Shown: positions 7,743 to 16,431 of the stretch, one piece after another | Layout: each line of letters starts with the position of its first letter | Numbering within the stretch: position 1 is the stretch's first letter | Source of the DNA: VGWB01 sp964480945 | GTDB lineage: Bacteria; Bacteroidota; Ignavibacteria; UBA10030 | Direction of reading: 5' to 3' | NCBI GenBank assembly: GCA_964480945.1 | Contig: CAYZRX010000049.1 | Span: forward strand, 1 to 28,263 | DNA: 28,263 nucleotides | The notes under the pieces: model-generated | Database searches by the model: none | What the model was told of the DNA's origin: nothing | What the model saw: the letters and a program-made list of their open reading frames with translations, nothing else | Program-made: the position numbers and the translations under genes

Positions 7743-8714
7743 GTGTCGAGGCCTATTCTCATCGATACGGACACGGGCGTGGATGATGCGCTCGCCCTGA
7801 TCCTGGCATTACGTTCCCCCGAGGTTTCGGTGAAAGCCATCACGACGGTGGCCGGAAACGTCGAGGTGGAGAAGTGTACCAGGAACGTGTTCAGAATCCT
7901 CAGACTTCTTCAGCTCGGTGAGGCGCCGATCGTCGCTCAAGGCGCAACGAAGCCCCTCCGACGCACGCTGTTTTCCGCACCGGAGGTCCACGGCTGTGAC
8001 GGCCTGGGGAATTTTCCGATGCGCCTGCCGCCGACTGTGAAGAAGAGTCCTCGAGGTGCAGTCGACGTCATCATTGAATCCTGCCGGCAATATTCGGGCA
8101 GGCTCACGATCGTCGCCATTGGGCCGTTGACAAACCTTGCCCGTGCCTGGCAGAAGGATCGGACTGTCCTTCGGAAAGTCGGCCGGATCGTTTCGATGGG
8201 GGGCGCGTTCCACGTCCCCGGGAACACCGGTCCTGTGGCGGAGTTCAACTACTTCGTCGACCCGGAAGCGGCCCACATTATTCTGCAATCCGGACTTCCC
8301 ATCACGGTTCTCCCGCTCGATATCACACAGCAGTTCGTCCTGATGCGGAAAGAGCTGGAGTATCGGGCAAGGCGGCGAGCAAGCGTTTTGGCATCGGCGA
8401 TCCTGCGCTTCACCAGGCCCTATATGCGATATCACAAGAAGGCCGAGGGATTCGACGGCGCCTACCTTCACGACCCGATCGCCGTCGCAGCGGCGATCGA
8501 CCGACGGTTGATTGAGACACGGAGAGTCCACGTCGATGTCGAAACGGAAGGCAGCTATACCCGGGGTATGACCGTCGCAGATTTCCGGGCGCGCTTCCCT
8601 TCTAAGCCAAAGGCATCCCAACTTCGAGCTGAGAAGAAGCCGGCGGTCGATATCGCGATAAAGATTGATCGGGAGAGATTTCTTACGCTGTTCCACGAAC
8701 GATTATGGATGTGA
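7743..8714 (+). CDS. Inosine-uridine preferring nucleoside hydrolase family protein
   Basis: 323 residues starting at GTG 7743, preceded by GAGGG at a good distance. The calcium-binding signature DTDTGVDDA (Asp8, Asp10, Asp14, Asp15) is at the N-terminus. VHGCDGLGN is the family's second motif, and IAIGPLTNLA, SMGGAFHVPGN and AEFNYFVDPEAA are typical ribose-site blocks. The late calcium ligand lies in YLHDPIAV near residue 244. The enzyme cleaves the N-glycosidic bond of ribonucleosides for salvage; base preference is not readable. It overlaps the next gene by 10 bases (8705-8714), indicating translational coupling with a predicted outer-membrane protein. Confidence 0.93.
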   Translation: MSRPILIDTDTGVDDALALILALRSPEVSVKAITTVAGNVEVEKCTRNVFRILRLLQLGEAPIVAQGATKPLRRTLFSAPEVHGCDGLGNFPMRLPPTVKKSPRGAVDVIIESCRQYSGRLTIVAIGPLTNLARAWQKDRTVLRKVGRIVSMGGAFHVPGNTGPVAEFNYFVDPEAAHIILQSGLPITVLPLDITQQFVLMRKELEYRARRRASVLASAILRFTRPYMRYHKKAEGFDGAYLHDPIAVAAAIDRRLIETRRVHVDVETEGSYTRGMTVADFRARFPSKPKASQLRAEKKPAVDIAIKIDRERFLTLFHERLWM

Positions 8715-10681
8715 TCGGCACCATCGGCGGATGGAGAGATCGGCGTCGTCAGCCCGTCCGGATCGTGCGGCGCTCCTGCGTGATCCTTTGTGTCTTCGTC
8801 GTGCCGGCCATTCTCCTCTCGACATCTCAAGCTCAGGAGCTGGGCCGACCTTCGCTCGTCCGCGGTGCAGATAGCCTCAGGGCGTCTTCGTTGAGCTTTG
8901 ATCGGGTCCTGAATACGTTCATCTGGACCGGAGGCCTCTTCTATGCCCGGGATTTCGGTTCGTTCGACGTCGATCTCCGCCAAGGGGTTCGCTCGCGGTT
9001 GATCCGAACGGAGCAACAGTCGATTCAGGATGAATACGTCGACACGCTGGATATCGGCACGATGGTGGGGGAGCGTTGGAAGCTGAAGGTGCAGCAGATA
9101 TCCTCGGTCCTCTCCGACAACAGGGCGATCGACCTGACGAAGCTCGCGCAGCACGAGGCGCTCCTGGGATTCGAAGTTGCTGCATCGCCGCTGCTTCGCG
9201 TCGGCGCGATGGGCGGATACGAGTTCAACTCGCAGCAGGCAGAGCAGGACGAAGGCTTTTCCTACATGGCAGATGCGGAGGGGAGGGACCTGAGGTTCGA
9301 GGAGTTCCGTGGCTCCTTCCGGTCCCATTGGGAGCAGGCGTTTCTCTCGCGACGGAAGCCCAACGCGGGTTCCCTGGATGTCGTCATTCGCCGACAGTTC
9401 GGCGACCAGGCGCGCAATACGATCCTCGTTTCCTATGAGCGGCAGCGAAGAGAGTTCTATGTGGCCGCCGATGAGGACGTGCAGCGCGTCTTCGGCACGA
9501 AGAGCAATATCTTTCAAAGGGAGATGGAGGACCTGGAGGTCTCCGACTCGCTCGGCTACCGGCCCACCGAGGAGGTCCGCATGGCCCTTCAAGCGGGCAT
9601 TCTCAATCGGTTGATCGACAGGGGATTCAAATACAAAGTCTTCACCGATCTCTCCGGGCTGGTCCTGGATACCAGGATTCAGGAGCTTCAACTCTACGGC
9701 AACTTTTTGACCTCCTATCGTGTCACACGCTGGTTGGATCTGGACTTGAATCTCTCGTACCAGGAACGGGAGGAGCGGCACAGCGTCCGGGAGGAGGCGG
9801 CCGCGCCCTTGTCCGTGATCGAAAAGCAAGAGCGGTCCGAACGTAAGCTCGAAAACATCGCCAGACGAACGACGATCACATCGCAAGTGCGCGTCCAGCC
9901 CACGCAGAGAGATCAATTGAACTTTGCCGGATCAGCAAGTATCTTACGTTACGATACGCCCGACACCCTGAACACCGATGACCGGGACGAGTTGCTCATC
10001 ACGCTCGGAATGCAGGGCGCCCATCGATTCAATGACTTCCTGACGTTGACAATAACAGCAGACGTGACGCTGAGCCACCTTGTCTATCTGAAAGCTTTGC
10101 AGAGCGCAAACAACAACTGGAATCGCATCATTCGGCTCTCCCCCGGCGTCCGGTTTGCACCGGCACGCTGGTTTCGCACGCTCAATCAGGCGGAGGTGTT
10201 GGCGAACTACACGGTTTACGACTTTGAGGACCAGGGATCGTCTGCAAGGAGCTTCTCCTTTCGGCAAGCTTCCTGGATAGACTCATCGTCGATTCAGCTT
10301 TCTCAACTTTTCGAGCTTAGTTTCGTAGGTGGGGTAAGGATCTATGAGCGCGGCACGCTGCTGTGGAAAGAGTTCAAGGAACATCCACAGAATTACTTTG
10401 TTGAACAATCATACTGGCCCAGTCTGACGCTGGCGGCCACGGAGAACTTTCAGATCGGAGTCGGATATCGATTCTTCGGTCAGGATCGCTATCGGTACGA
10501 TGGATCGAGCCGAATCCTGGAGAGCCGGTTGGAGACCTCCGGACCGACCGTCGCGTGCGAATGGTGGGGGACGGGGATGCAGCGGGTTGCGCTGGAAGGA
10601 TGGAGGGAGACACAGGCTCAGGACGGCCAATCGGTTCGCACGGTATCGAATCTATCCCTCAAGGTTAGTCTCGCATTGTGA
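8705..10681 (+). CDS. Predicted outer-membrane beta-barrel protein of unknown function
   Basis: 658 residues. The N-terminus has a basic stretch (RRRQPVRIVRR) and a hydrophobic core ending ILLSTSQAQE, a plausible signal peptide cut after residue 43-44. The rest alternates short amphipathic strands rich in Tyr, Phe and Trp with polar loops, and ends with SNLSLKVSLAL, consistent with a barrel closing strand. No named family is recognised. The ATG lies inside the end of the nucleoside hydrolase gene and its stop overlaps the next gene's start, so it is embedded in a translationally coupled operon. A fold prediction would settle barrel versus another beta-rich periplasmic fold. Confidence 0.75.
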   Translation: MDVIGTIGGWRDRRRQPVRIVRRSCVILCVFVVPAILLSTSQAQELGRPSLVRGADSLRASSLSFDRVLNTFIWTGGLFYARDFGSFDVDLRQGVRSRLIRTEQQSIQDEYVDTLDIGTMVGERWKLKVQQISSVLSDNRAIDLTKLAQHEALLGFEVAASPLLRVGAMGGYEFNSQQAEQDEGFSYMADAEGRDLRFEEFRGSFRSHWEQAFLSRRKPNAGSLDVVIRRQFGDQARNTILVSYERQRREFYVAADEDVQRVFGTKSNIFQREMEDLEVSDSLGYRPTEEVRMALQAGILNRLIDRGFKYKVFTDLSGLVLDTRIQELQLYGNFLTSYRVTRWLDLDLNLSYQEREERHSVREEAAAPLSVIEKQERSERKLENIARRTTITSQVRVQPTQRDQLNFAGSASILRYDTPDTLNTDDRDELLITLGMQGAHRFNDFLTLTITADVTLSHLVYLKALQSANNNWNRIIRLSPGVRFAPARWFRTLNQAEVLANYTVYDFEDQGSSARSFSFRQASWIDSSSIQLSQLFELSFVGGVRIYERGTLLWKEFKEHPQNYFVEQSYWPSLTLAATENFQIGVGYRFFGQDRYRYDGSSRILESRLETSGPTVACEWWGTGMQRVALEGWRETQAQDGQSVRTVSNLSLKVSLAL

Positions 10682-11160
10682 TGAAGAAGAGAGCCAAGAG
10701 CCAGCGTCAACCACGATCGTCGCATCCTCAGCCGGCGCTCCCTCCCTATGCCTTTCACCTCGATTGCCGGAGTGACTCGAGAGAGATCAGGCGCATCGAG
10801 TCGTTTCTCAACAAGGTGAATAAGGTCGCGAGGCTCGACGACGGAACCTTCTACCGCCTCCTGGTGGCCACCACGGAGGCCGTGAACAACGCAATCCTCC
10901 ACGGCAACAAATCGGATCCTCACAAATACGTGCACGTGGTGTGCAGTCTGGAGAAATACAGCCTGGTCTTGCGCGTGAAGGATGAGGGGAAAGGATTTAG
11001 GCCGGACCAAATCCCGGATCCGTTGGCGGAGAAGAACCTGCTCAAGACGAGCGGGCGAGGGATCTTCCTGATGCGGTCGCTGATGGACAAGGTCACGTTC
11101 CGGATCACTCCTGAAGGGACCGAGGTGGAACTCGTCGTCGATTTACACCTCCTGAGGTAG
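10681..11160 (+). CDS. Anti-sigma-factor-type serine kinase / GHKL ATP-binding protein (RsbW/SpoIIAB-like)
   Basis: 159 residues from ATG 10681, whose first base is the last base of the preceding TGA; a GTG at 10678 adds one codon. The HATPase_c_2 signature is complete: N-box EAVNNAILHGN (67-77), G1 box DEGKGF (101-106) and G2 box GRGIFLM (126-132). Known members either phosphorylate an STAS anti-anti-sigma factor or bind a sigma factor directly. No STAS protein, PP2C phosphatase or sigma factor lies next to it here, so its partner must be elsewhere. A basic 22-residue N-terminal tail precedes the domain. It is the last gene of the operon. Confidence 0.9.
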   Translation: MKKRAKSQRQPRSSHPQPALPPYAFHLDCRSDSREIRRIESFLNKVNKVARLDDGTFYRLLVATTEAVNNAILHGNKSDPHKYVHVVCSLEKYSLVLRVKDEGKGFRPDQIPDPLAEKNLLKTSGRGIFLMRSLMDKVTFRITPEGTEVELVVDLHLLR

Positions 11161-11170
11161 ATCCTCCATG

Positions 11171-11257
11171 CCCTTCGGAAGGTTTCGCCGAATCACCTGG
11201 GACCTTCCGATGGTTTCCCGCGAAGGCTGGACCGAATTACCTAAGACCCTCCGGAGG
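11171..11257. repeat. Inverted-repeat element copy D (degenerate, three units)
   Basis: CCTTCGGAAGG (11172-11182) and CCTTCCGATGG (11203-11213) are 31 bp apart. A third diverged unit CCCTCCGGAGG lies at 11247-11257. Each unit is followed by GGTTT, and CGAATCACCT / CGAATTACCT recur between them. The element begins 11 bases after the RsbW-like gene's stop. Confidence 0.75.
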
Positions 11258-11266
11258 TTTCCCTGG

Positions 11267-11308
11267 AAAAAAAAGAAATCCCATCTGTCGCAATCGACAG
11301 ATGGGATT
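11267..11308 (-). terminator. Rho-independent terminator of the FadL-like gene
   Basis: On the minus strand a perfect 14-bp stem (11277-11290 with 11295-11308, loop of four) is followed after two bases by eight T residues (plus-strand A-run 11267-11274). It lies 23 bases beyond the porin gene's stop. There is no T-run on the plus side, so it acts mainly leftward. Confidence 0.9.
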
Positions 11309-11331
11309 CTCGAACGAAACCAACAGAACCC

Positions 11332-12561
11332 TCAGAACGCGAAACCCACATTGAAACCGAACAGGTTTGCCGTCGTTTTGTAAGTCCCCGGGAAAGAATT
11401 CGTTGGAGCCGTGACGGTCCTGTCGCTCGCCTTGATGTACTGGTAGGCAGCTTCGACGTTGATCATATCCGTGATCTGGTACCCGGCACCGACGGTTATC
11501 TCGATGCGGTTTGCGTCCGGGAGCGTCGGATCGACAGACTTGTCAGGCTGCGGGGTGCCATCGTAGATGAAGCCTGCCCTCAGTGCCAATTTCTCCATCC
11601 GATACTCTCCGCCGAAACGCAGGAGGATGCTGTTCTCCCAGTCGACAGTCTCAGCCATGCTCGTCGCCCCTGCAACAGGCTTGTCGAACGTCACCTTCAA
11701 CTCCTTGTAGCTTGACCATCCGACAGACTGGAAATCAGCCTCGACCGTGAAGTCCTTGGTGATATCGTACGCGATTCCGGCCATCAGGTTGCTGGGCATC
11801 GGAAGCGTTGCCTTGCCAGTGGTGCCCGAAGGGAAGAAACCTGCCAGCGGTGCGGGGATGTCGGTAAATGTCGCGTCCCCCTCGAAGTCGATTTTCGTCT
11901 CTGATCGGTATGACAGCCCGATCGACAGAGCTTCCGTCGGTTTCCAGAGAAGCCCCGCGTTGAAGTTGATGCCGGTCCCATCGCCATCGAGTTTGAATCC
12001 GCCATCACCTGGCAACGGAGTCAGCGGAAGTTTCCGGTCCAGCGTAACGGTCCCTGTCACATAGCTGATGCCCACTCCGATGGAGAGCTGGTCACTGACT
12101 TTATAAGAGACCGTCGGATTGATGTAGAACGTCTGTATGTCCGATTTGACAGCCAGGTACCGGCCAGCCCAACCTGATGGCCACTCCGTCCCGAGTCCAT
12201 ATGGGTTAAACACACCTACTCCAAAGGCCAGGCCGTTGTCCATCGTGTACGTAACGTATGCGTTGATCGGGGTGAAGGTCTGGCTTACCATATCCGTTGA
12301 CGCGGTCGACGGCGTTGGACCCGTGAATGTGGTGGCAGGCGTGATGAGCGTTGTCCCAAGGAGTACGTTCATACCTCTCTGGAAGCTCAAACCTGCAGGA
12401 TTGTAATAGATGGCGGATCCATCGGCCGCCTGAGCAACGAAAGCTCCCCCCATCGCCATACCGCGCGCGCCATGCTCACCGATCTGATACCCACCGGCAA
12501 GAGCAACGACCGAGCACGCCAACAGAACGACGAACACAACAAGTGCTCTCTTGAGCAACAT
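11332..12561 (-). CDS. OmpP1/FadL/TodX family outer-membrane transport protein
   Basis: 409 residues when started at the ATG at 12561, which has a near-perfect AGGAGG ribosome-binding site; a longer frame to 12675 has no such support. The signal peptide is MLLKRALVVFVVLLACSVVALA. The mature N-terminus GYQIGEHGARGMAMGGAF followed by DGSAIYYNPAGL is the family hallmark, corresponding to the FadL hatch. The remainder is alternating beta-strands, ending LFGFNVGFAF with the C-terminal aromatic typical of barrels. Members import long-chain fatty acids or other hydrophobic compounds across the outer membrane; the substrate here is unknown. It is a single-gene unit with its own promoter and terminator. 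Confidence 0.93.
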   Translation of the reverse strand: MLLKRALVVFVVLLACSVVALAGGYQIGEHGARGMAMGGAFVAQAADGSAIYYNPAGLSFQRGMNVLLGTTLITPATTFTGPTPSTASTDMVSQTFTPINAYVTYTMDNGLAFGVGVFNPYGLGTEWPSGWAGRYLAVKSDIQTFYINPTVSYKVSDQLSIGVGISYVTGTVTLDRKLPLTPLPGDGGFKLDGDGTGINFNAGLLWKPTEALSIGLSYRSETKIDFEGDATFTDIPAPLAGFFPSGTTGKATLPMPSNLMAGIAYDITKDFTVEADFQSVGWSSYKELKVTFDKPVAGATSMAETVDWENSILLRFGGEYRMEKLALRAGFIYDGTPQPDKSVDPTLPDANRIEITVGAGYQITDMINVEAAYQYIKASDRTVTAPTNSFPGTYKTTANLFGFNVGFAF

Positions 12562-12659
12562 AGAACCTCCTGATATGGGTTGTTGGTGATAGCGGTTAGT
12601 TAGCTTCGAATTGATTTGGTCAACAATCGTCGGGCTGGTGCTGGAATTGTGTGACTGCA

Positions 12660-12688
12660 ATCTTAAGCAAACCAATTTTAGAAATCAA
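12660..12688 (-). promoter_or_regulatory. Predicted promoter of the FadL-like gene
   Basis: On the minus strand TTGATT (12683-12688) and TAAGAT (12660-12665) are separated by 17 bases. This gives a 5' leader of roughly 90 bases. The 12562-12863 stretch otherwise holds only this and the mdh terminator. Confidence 0.5.
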
Positions 12689-12789
12689 GGTCGAATTTCG
12701 AGAGTGCCACGTAGGGCCGACAAAGCAAGAGTGTTCCCAGAAGTGAGAAAGTCAGCCCCACCTACCTCTGCGAGCTTGCAGGCGGCAGC

Positions 12790-12819
12790 AAAAAAAATCC
12801 CGACACTGGGTGCCGGGAT
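12790..12819 (-). terminator. Rho-independent terminator of mdh
   Basis: On the minus strand a 10-bp stem with one G-T pair and loop CCA (12797-12819) runs straight into eight T residues (plus-strand A-run 12790-12797). It sits 45 bases beyond the mdh stop. Confidence 0.9.
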
Positions 12820-12863
12820 CGTTGTCGCATCGAAAAAGTGGTCGAATCAACCCGCCGGAGGCG

Positions 12864-13787
12864 TCAAATGCTCAGCTTGGCCATATTGGCCTTCACGCCG
12901 TCAGCTGACTTGCCGAGTGCTGCCTGCTCCTCAGGCGTCAATTTGATCTGGATAATTTCCTCCACGCCTTTCTTTCCGATTTTTATCGGCACGCCGACGA
13001 CGATATCCTTTATTCCGTACTCGCCCTGGAGCAGGACGGCGCACGGCAGGATCCGCTTCTTGTCCTTCACAATCGCCTCGATCATCTGAACGGCGCCTGA
13101 GGATGGGGCATAGTACGCGCTGCCGGTCTTCAGGAAGTTGACGATCTCGATGCCTCCGTCGCGCGTGCGCTTGACGAGCCGATCAATGGTCGCCTGGTCC
13201 ATGAGGTCGGGGAGTGGGATTCCTGCAACCGTCGAGTAACGGGGAAGAGGAACCATGGAATCACCGTGTCCGCCAAGCACGAAGGCGCTGACGTCCTCGA
13301 CGGAAACATTCAGTTCCATCGAGATGAAGGACCGAAACCGGGCCGAATCCAGCACCCCCGCCATTCCAATGACACGATGGCGGTCGAATCCGCTGACCTT
13401 CAAGGCAACGTAGGTCATAACGTCGAGAGGGTTTGAGACGATGATCAGGATGGCTTTCGGGGACTTCGCCGCCACCTGCTCGGTCACCGCCTTGACGATG
13501 CCTGCGTTCGTCGCTTGAAGATCGTCGCGGCTCATCCCCGGTTTGCGGGCGAGCCCGGCTGTGATCAAGACGATGTCTGAGTTCGCCGTCGCATCATAGG
13601 AATTCGTGCCGATGACTCTGGTATCGGCTCCTTCCACAGGGGTGGCTTCGTACATATCGAGCCCTTTCCCTTGCGGCATGCCCTCAATGACATCAACTAG
13701 TACGAGCTCGTTGGCAAGCTCTTTGTCAGCAATTCGTTGCGCGGCGGTAGCGCCGACGTTGCCAGCTCCAACAACTGTGATTTTCAT
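12864..13787 (-). CDS. mdh: Malate dehydrogenase (LDH-like type)
   Basis: 307 residues. It interconverts malate and oxaloacetate with NAD in the TCA cycle. The Rossmann motif VVGAGNVGATAA is at the N-terminus, and Asp32 (LVLVDV) points to NAD rather than NADP. The substrate loop ARKPGMSR carries Arg81 and Arg87; Arg81 is the residue that separates malate from lactate dehydrogenases. Asp147/Arg150 (GVLDSARFR) and catalytic His174 (GGHGDSM) are present. The ATG is preceded by GGAGG. Length and motifs are normal for the tetrameric, Chlorobi-type enzyme. It appears monocistronic, with its own promoter and terminator. Confidence 0.97.
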   Translation of the reverse strand: MKITVVGAGNVGATAAQRIADKELANELVLVDVIEGMPQGKGLDMYEATPVEGADTRVIGTNSYDATANSDIVLITAGLARKPGMSRDDLQATNAGIVKAVTEQVAAKSPKAILIIVSNPLDVMTYVALKVSGFDRHRVIGMAGVLDSARFRSFISMELNVSVEDVSAFVLGGHGDSMVPLPRYSTVAGIPLPDLMDQATIDRLVKRTRDGGIEIVNFLKTGSAYYAPSSGAVQMIEAIVKDKKRILPCAVLLQGEYGIKDIVVGVPIKIGKKGVEEIIQIKLTPEEQAALGKSADGVKANMAKLSI

Positions 13788-13841
13788 GGTTGTCCTCCAT
13801 ATGTTAGCGTGATAGGAGAGATCCTACTCATACAAAAGCGG

Positions 13842-13870
13842 ATTCTAAGAAATGATTATGAGAGGTCCAA
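13842..13870 (-). promoter_or_regulatory. Predicted promoter of mdh
   Basis: On the minus strand TTGGAC (13865-13870) and TAGAAT (13842-13847) are separated by 17 bases. The -10 box is good and the -35 weak. The start would fall about 50 bases before the mdh ATG. Confidence 0.45.
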
Positions 13871-13878
13871 GAACGACA

Positions 13879-13902
13879 AAGCCTCCCTGAGTGGGGAGGC
13901 TT
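13879..13902 (-). terminator. Hairpin downstream of rpmA, likely terminator
   Basis: A perfect 9-bp GC-rich stem (13879-13887 with 13894-13902, loop of six) lies 18 bases after the rpmA stop. The T-tract on the minus strand is short and interrupted (TTTGTCGTT), so termination efficiency is uncertain. Confidence 0.65.
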
Positions 13903-13919
13903 CGTTGGGAAACGAAATT

Positions 13920-14180
13920 CTACGCGGCGGGCGGATACACGCTCACCTGTTGCTTGGTCTTTCCGAGGCGCTCGAATTTCACCATACCGTCGACCAGGGC
14001 AAAAAGCGTGTCATCGCTTCCGATCCCGACGTTGATGCCCGGATGGACCTTCGTCCCGCGTTGCCGAATGATGATGCTACCTGCGGAGACGAACTGCCCC
14101 CCGAAGCGTTTCACCCCCAGACGCTGGGCATTGCTGTCACGACCGTTGCGTGAGCTTCCGCCACCTTTCTTATGAGCCAT
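13920..14180 (-). CDS. rpmA: 50S ribosomal protein L27
   Basis: 86 residues, the standard size. The N-terminal MAHKKGGGSSRNGRDSNAQR is diagnostic; this tail reaches the peptidyl-transferase centre. RLGVKRFGGQ and the GSIIIRQRGT core follow, then the HPG motif (KVHPGINVG). The N-terminus begins directly with MAHKKG, so the cleavable extension seen in some Firmicutes is absent. It lies 41 bases downstream of rplU in the usual rplU-rpmA order and is followed by a hairpin terminator. Confidence 0.98.
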   Translation of the reverse strand: MAHKKGGGSSRNGRDSNAQRLGVKRFGGQFVSAGSIIIRQRGTKVHPGINVGIGSDDTLFALVDGMVKFERLGKTKQQVSVYPPAA

Positions 14181-14221
14181 ACTCTCTTCGCTACCTTCTC
14201 GTGTTTCTCACGGGATAATGT

Positions 14222-14530
14222 CTAGGAAACCTTCGTGATCTCGATCTGCGTGTACTGCTGCCGATGACCGCGACGCACCTTGTAGCCCTTGCGCTTCTTC
14301 TTCTTGAAGACCGTCACCTTCTCGTCCCTTACATGTCCGAGAACTTTTCCCTCGATAGACGCCCCGGTCACGTACGGGGTTCCGAGTCTCGTTTGCTCCT
14401 CGTCCCCCATGAGCAGCACTTTCTCGAACTTGACCTTTGCACCGACCTCGGTTTCAAGCTTCGGGACGTAGATCTTGTCGGCTTTGGCAACTTTGAATTG
14501 TTGTCCGGCTATTTCCACTACAGCGTACAT
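14222..14530 (-). CDS. rplU: 50S ribosomal protein L21
   Basis: 102 residues, normal for the family. It starts MYAVVEIAGQQFKV, and the C-terminal half carries the conserved basic KKKKRKGYKVRRGHRQ stretch that contacts 23S rRNA. The ATG is preceded by GAGG. It is the first gene of the rplU-rpmA pair, under a recognisable promoter just upstream. Confidence 0.98.
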   Translation of the reverse strand: MYAVVEIAGQQFKVAKADKIYVPKLETEVGAKVKFEKVLLMGDEEQTRLGTPYVTGASIEGKVLGHVRDEKVTVFKKKKRKGYKVRRGHRQQYTQIEITKVS

Positions 14531-14573
14531 GATTGCCTCGGTTTTCGATGTTCAGAACTTCTGACGGGCCATT

Positions 14574-14602
14574 AATTTACCCAAACGAGGCCTGAAAGTC
14601 AA
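14574..14602 (-). promoter_or_regulatory. Predicted promoter of rplU-rpmA
   Basis: On the minus strand TTGACT (14597-14602) and TAAATT (14574-14579) are separated by 17 bases. It lies 44 bases upstream of the rplU ATG and between two genes transcribed in the same direction. Confidence 0.6.
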
Positions 14603-14623
14603 CGAAATTCTGCCGGGCCGCGA

Positions 14624-16324
14624 TCAGGTCGCGTGATCAACTTTCAGAAGGCGCAGGCTGTTGAGGATCACGACGAGTGTCGCTCCGTCATCGGCGAGAA
14701 TCGCAAGCCATAAGCTTGTCAGCCCAAACACCGCCAGGAGGATGAAGGCGGCTTTGATTGCGAGAGCGAGCGAAATGTTCTGCTTGATGACACGCAGCGC
14801 TTTTCGCCCCAGGGAGATGCTGAACGGCACCTTTGCGATGTTGTCAGCCATGAGAACGACGTCGGCAGTCTCCAGAGCGGTGTCGGAGCCGGCCGCCCCC
14901 ATGGCGATCCCGACATCTGCTGCGGCAAGCGCGGGCGCGTCGTTGATGCCGTCGCCGACCATCGCCACCGGGCCCCATTGTGACCTGAGCTTCTGCACGC
15001 CTGCCAGCTTGTCTTCCGGGAGTAATTCGCTTTTCAGTTCATCGACCCCCAGCAGCCCGGCGACCGAGGACGCGGTCCCGGCATTGTCTCCCGTGAGAAG
15101 CACCACGCGCCTGACGCCGAGCTTGTGAAGTGCCCTGACGGTGGAGCGGCTTTCCCGACGGATACGGTCCGCGATCGCAATGAGGCCCAGGACTTGCTGG
15201 TCGTCAGAGACGATGACAGCGGTCTTCCCTTGCTGCTCGAGGTCGAACAACACTTTTTCCACCGCGGGCCCGCAGACGCCAAGTTCCTCCATCAGTTGAT
15301 GGTTTCCGATGACGTAGGTCTTGCCGTTCACCTTCGTACGAATTCCTTTGCCGGTGATCGAGGCAAAGTCCTCCGTGGTCACATCGGAGAATGAGATCCC
15401 TTCCTCCTCGGCCTTTCGAAGAAGCGCATCAGCAAGACGGTGTTCTGAATGGATTTCTGCAGCGGCCGCAATACGGATCAGTTCCGTTGGGGAAAGGGCA
15501 TTCAGGCTGACGACGTCCGTCACGACGGGCTGCCCCTCCGTCAGCGTGCCGGTCTTGTCAAAGGCGACGGCGCGAACGTGCGAGAGAAGCTCGAGATACT
15601 TCCCGCCTTTGACCAACACGCCGTTGTGGGCTGCGGTTGTCAGGGCGCTCACCAGCGTCACCGGTGTTGAAATGACGAGGGCGCACGGGCACGCGATGAC
15701 GAGAAGGACGAGAGCTCGATACAACCATATGGCGAAAAGGCCGTGAAAGAGGATCGGCGGGACGAGCGCCAGAACGATGGCGAGTCCAAAAACCGCCGGA
15801 GTGTAGTACCGAGCGAACTGATCGACGAAGGATTGACTCGGTGCCTTCTTGCTTTGTGCTTCCTCGACGAGATGGATCATGCGTGCGATGGTTGAGTCCG
15901 TCGCGCGCTTTGCCGTCTGAACGTGCAGCGAGCCGCGCTGATTGAAGGAACCCGCGTAGACCGCATCGCCTTCGACCTTCGAGACCGGCAACGACTCGCC
16001 GGTGATCGGAGCCTCGTCGACCGTCGAGCGTCCCTTCATGACCTTCCCATCGACGCCGATTCGCTCCCCCGGCCGAACGATCACGATATCTCCAACAGCG
16101 ATCTCTTCCACGGGAACGGTCATCTCCGCCTCACCCCGGAGGATCGTCGCGCTCAGGGGCGAGAGGCTCAGCAGAGAACGGATGGCCTTCCGAGTCCGGT
16201 CCATGCTCACCGATTCCAGCACCAGCGAGACGGCAAAGAGGAAAACTACGGCGGCCCCCTCCGCGTATTGTCCGAGGGCAACCGCGCCGATCGAGGCGAC
16301 CGTCATAAGAAAGTTCATATCGAG
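14624..16324 (-). CDS. Zinc/cadmium/lead-exporting P1B-2-type ATPase, 5' end lost in assembly gap
   Basis: At least 566 residues are visible. The frame runs into the N run, and the text LDMNFLM at the gap edge is internal in this family, so the N-terminal membrane helices and any metal-binding domain are missing. Counting from the Met at 16318: actuator TGES 106-109, transmembrane metal site CPC 210-212 (ACPCALV), phosphorylated Asp244 in DKTGT, GDGINDAPAL hinge. Lys522 (ALAIKAAF) and Asp543 (ILADDGAT) before NSLRLL match the P1B-2 membrane residues known from ZntA. It sits in the inner membrane and exports Zn(II), Cd(II) or Pb(II) from the cytoplasm. It lies downstream of, and is probably co-transcribed with, the SmtB-like repressor. 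Confidence 0.93.
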   Translation of the reverse strand, partial: LDMNFLMTVASIGAVALGQYAEGAAVVFLFAVSLVLESVSMDRTRKAIRSLLSLSPLSATILRGEAEMTVPVEEIAVGDIVIVRPGERIGVDGKVMKGRSTVDEAPITGESLPVSKVEGDAVYAGSFNQRGSLHVQTAKRATDSTIARMIHLVEEAQSKKAPSQSFVDQFARYYTPAVFGLAIVLALVPPILFHGLFAIWLYRALVLLVIACPCALVISTPVTLVSALTTAAHNGVLVKGGKYLELLSHVRAVAFDKTGTLTEGQPVVTDVVSLNALSPTELIRIAAAAEIHSEHRLADALLRKAEEEGISFSDVTTEDFASITGKGIRTKVNGKTYVIGNHQLMEELGVCGPAVEKVLFDLEQQGKTAVIVSDDQQVLGLIAIADRIRRESRSTVRALHKLGVRRVVLLTGDNAGTASSVAGLLGVDELKSELLPEDKLAGVQKLRSQWGPVAMVGDGINDAPALAAADVGIAMGAAGSDTALETADVVLMADNIAKVPFSISLGRKALRVIKQNISLALAIKAAFILLAVFGLTSLWLAILADDGATLVVILNSLRLLKVDHAT

Positions 16325-16424
16325 NNNNNNNNNNNNNNNNNNNNNNNNNNNNNNNNNNNNNNNNNNNNNNNNNNNNNNNNNNNNNNNNNNNNNNNNNNNN
16401 NNNNNNNNNNNNNNNNNNNNNNNN
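16325..16424. other. Assembly gap (100 N)
   Basis: Exactly 100 unknown bases, the usual placeholder for a gap of unknown size. Since the ATPase lacks roughly its first 100-200 residues and its start codon, the real gap should be longer than 100 bases. Confidence 0.98.
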
Positions 16425-16431
16425 GGTTACC

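Noticed and set aside
8168..8178. CCTTCGGAAAG inside the nucleoside hydrolase gene
   Set aside because: It is a one-mismatch, single unit without a partner 32 bp away and is explained by coding sequence.
8555..9916. Long minus-strand frame (453 codons) opposite the nucleoside hydrolase and barrel genes
   Set aside because: It is an antisense shadow: the plus-strand genes have clear motifs, a signal peptide and coupled junctions, while this product is Arg/His/Asp-rich with no recognisable domain.
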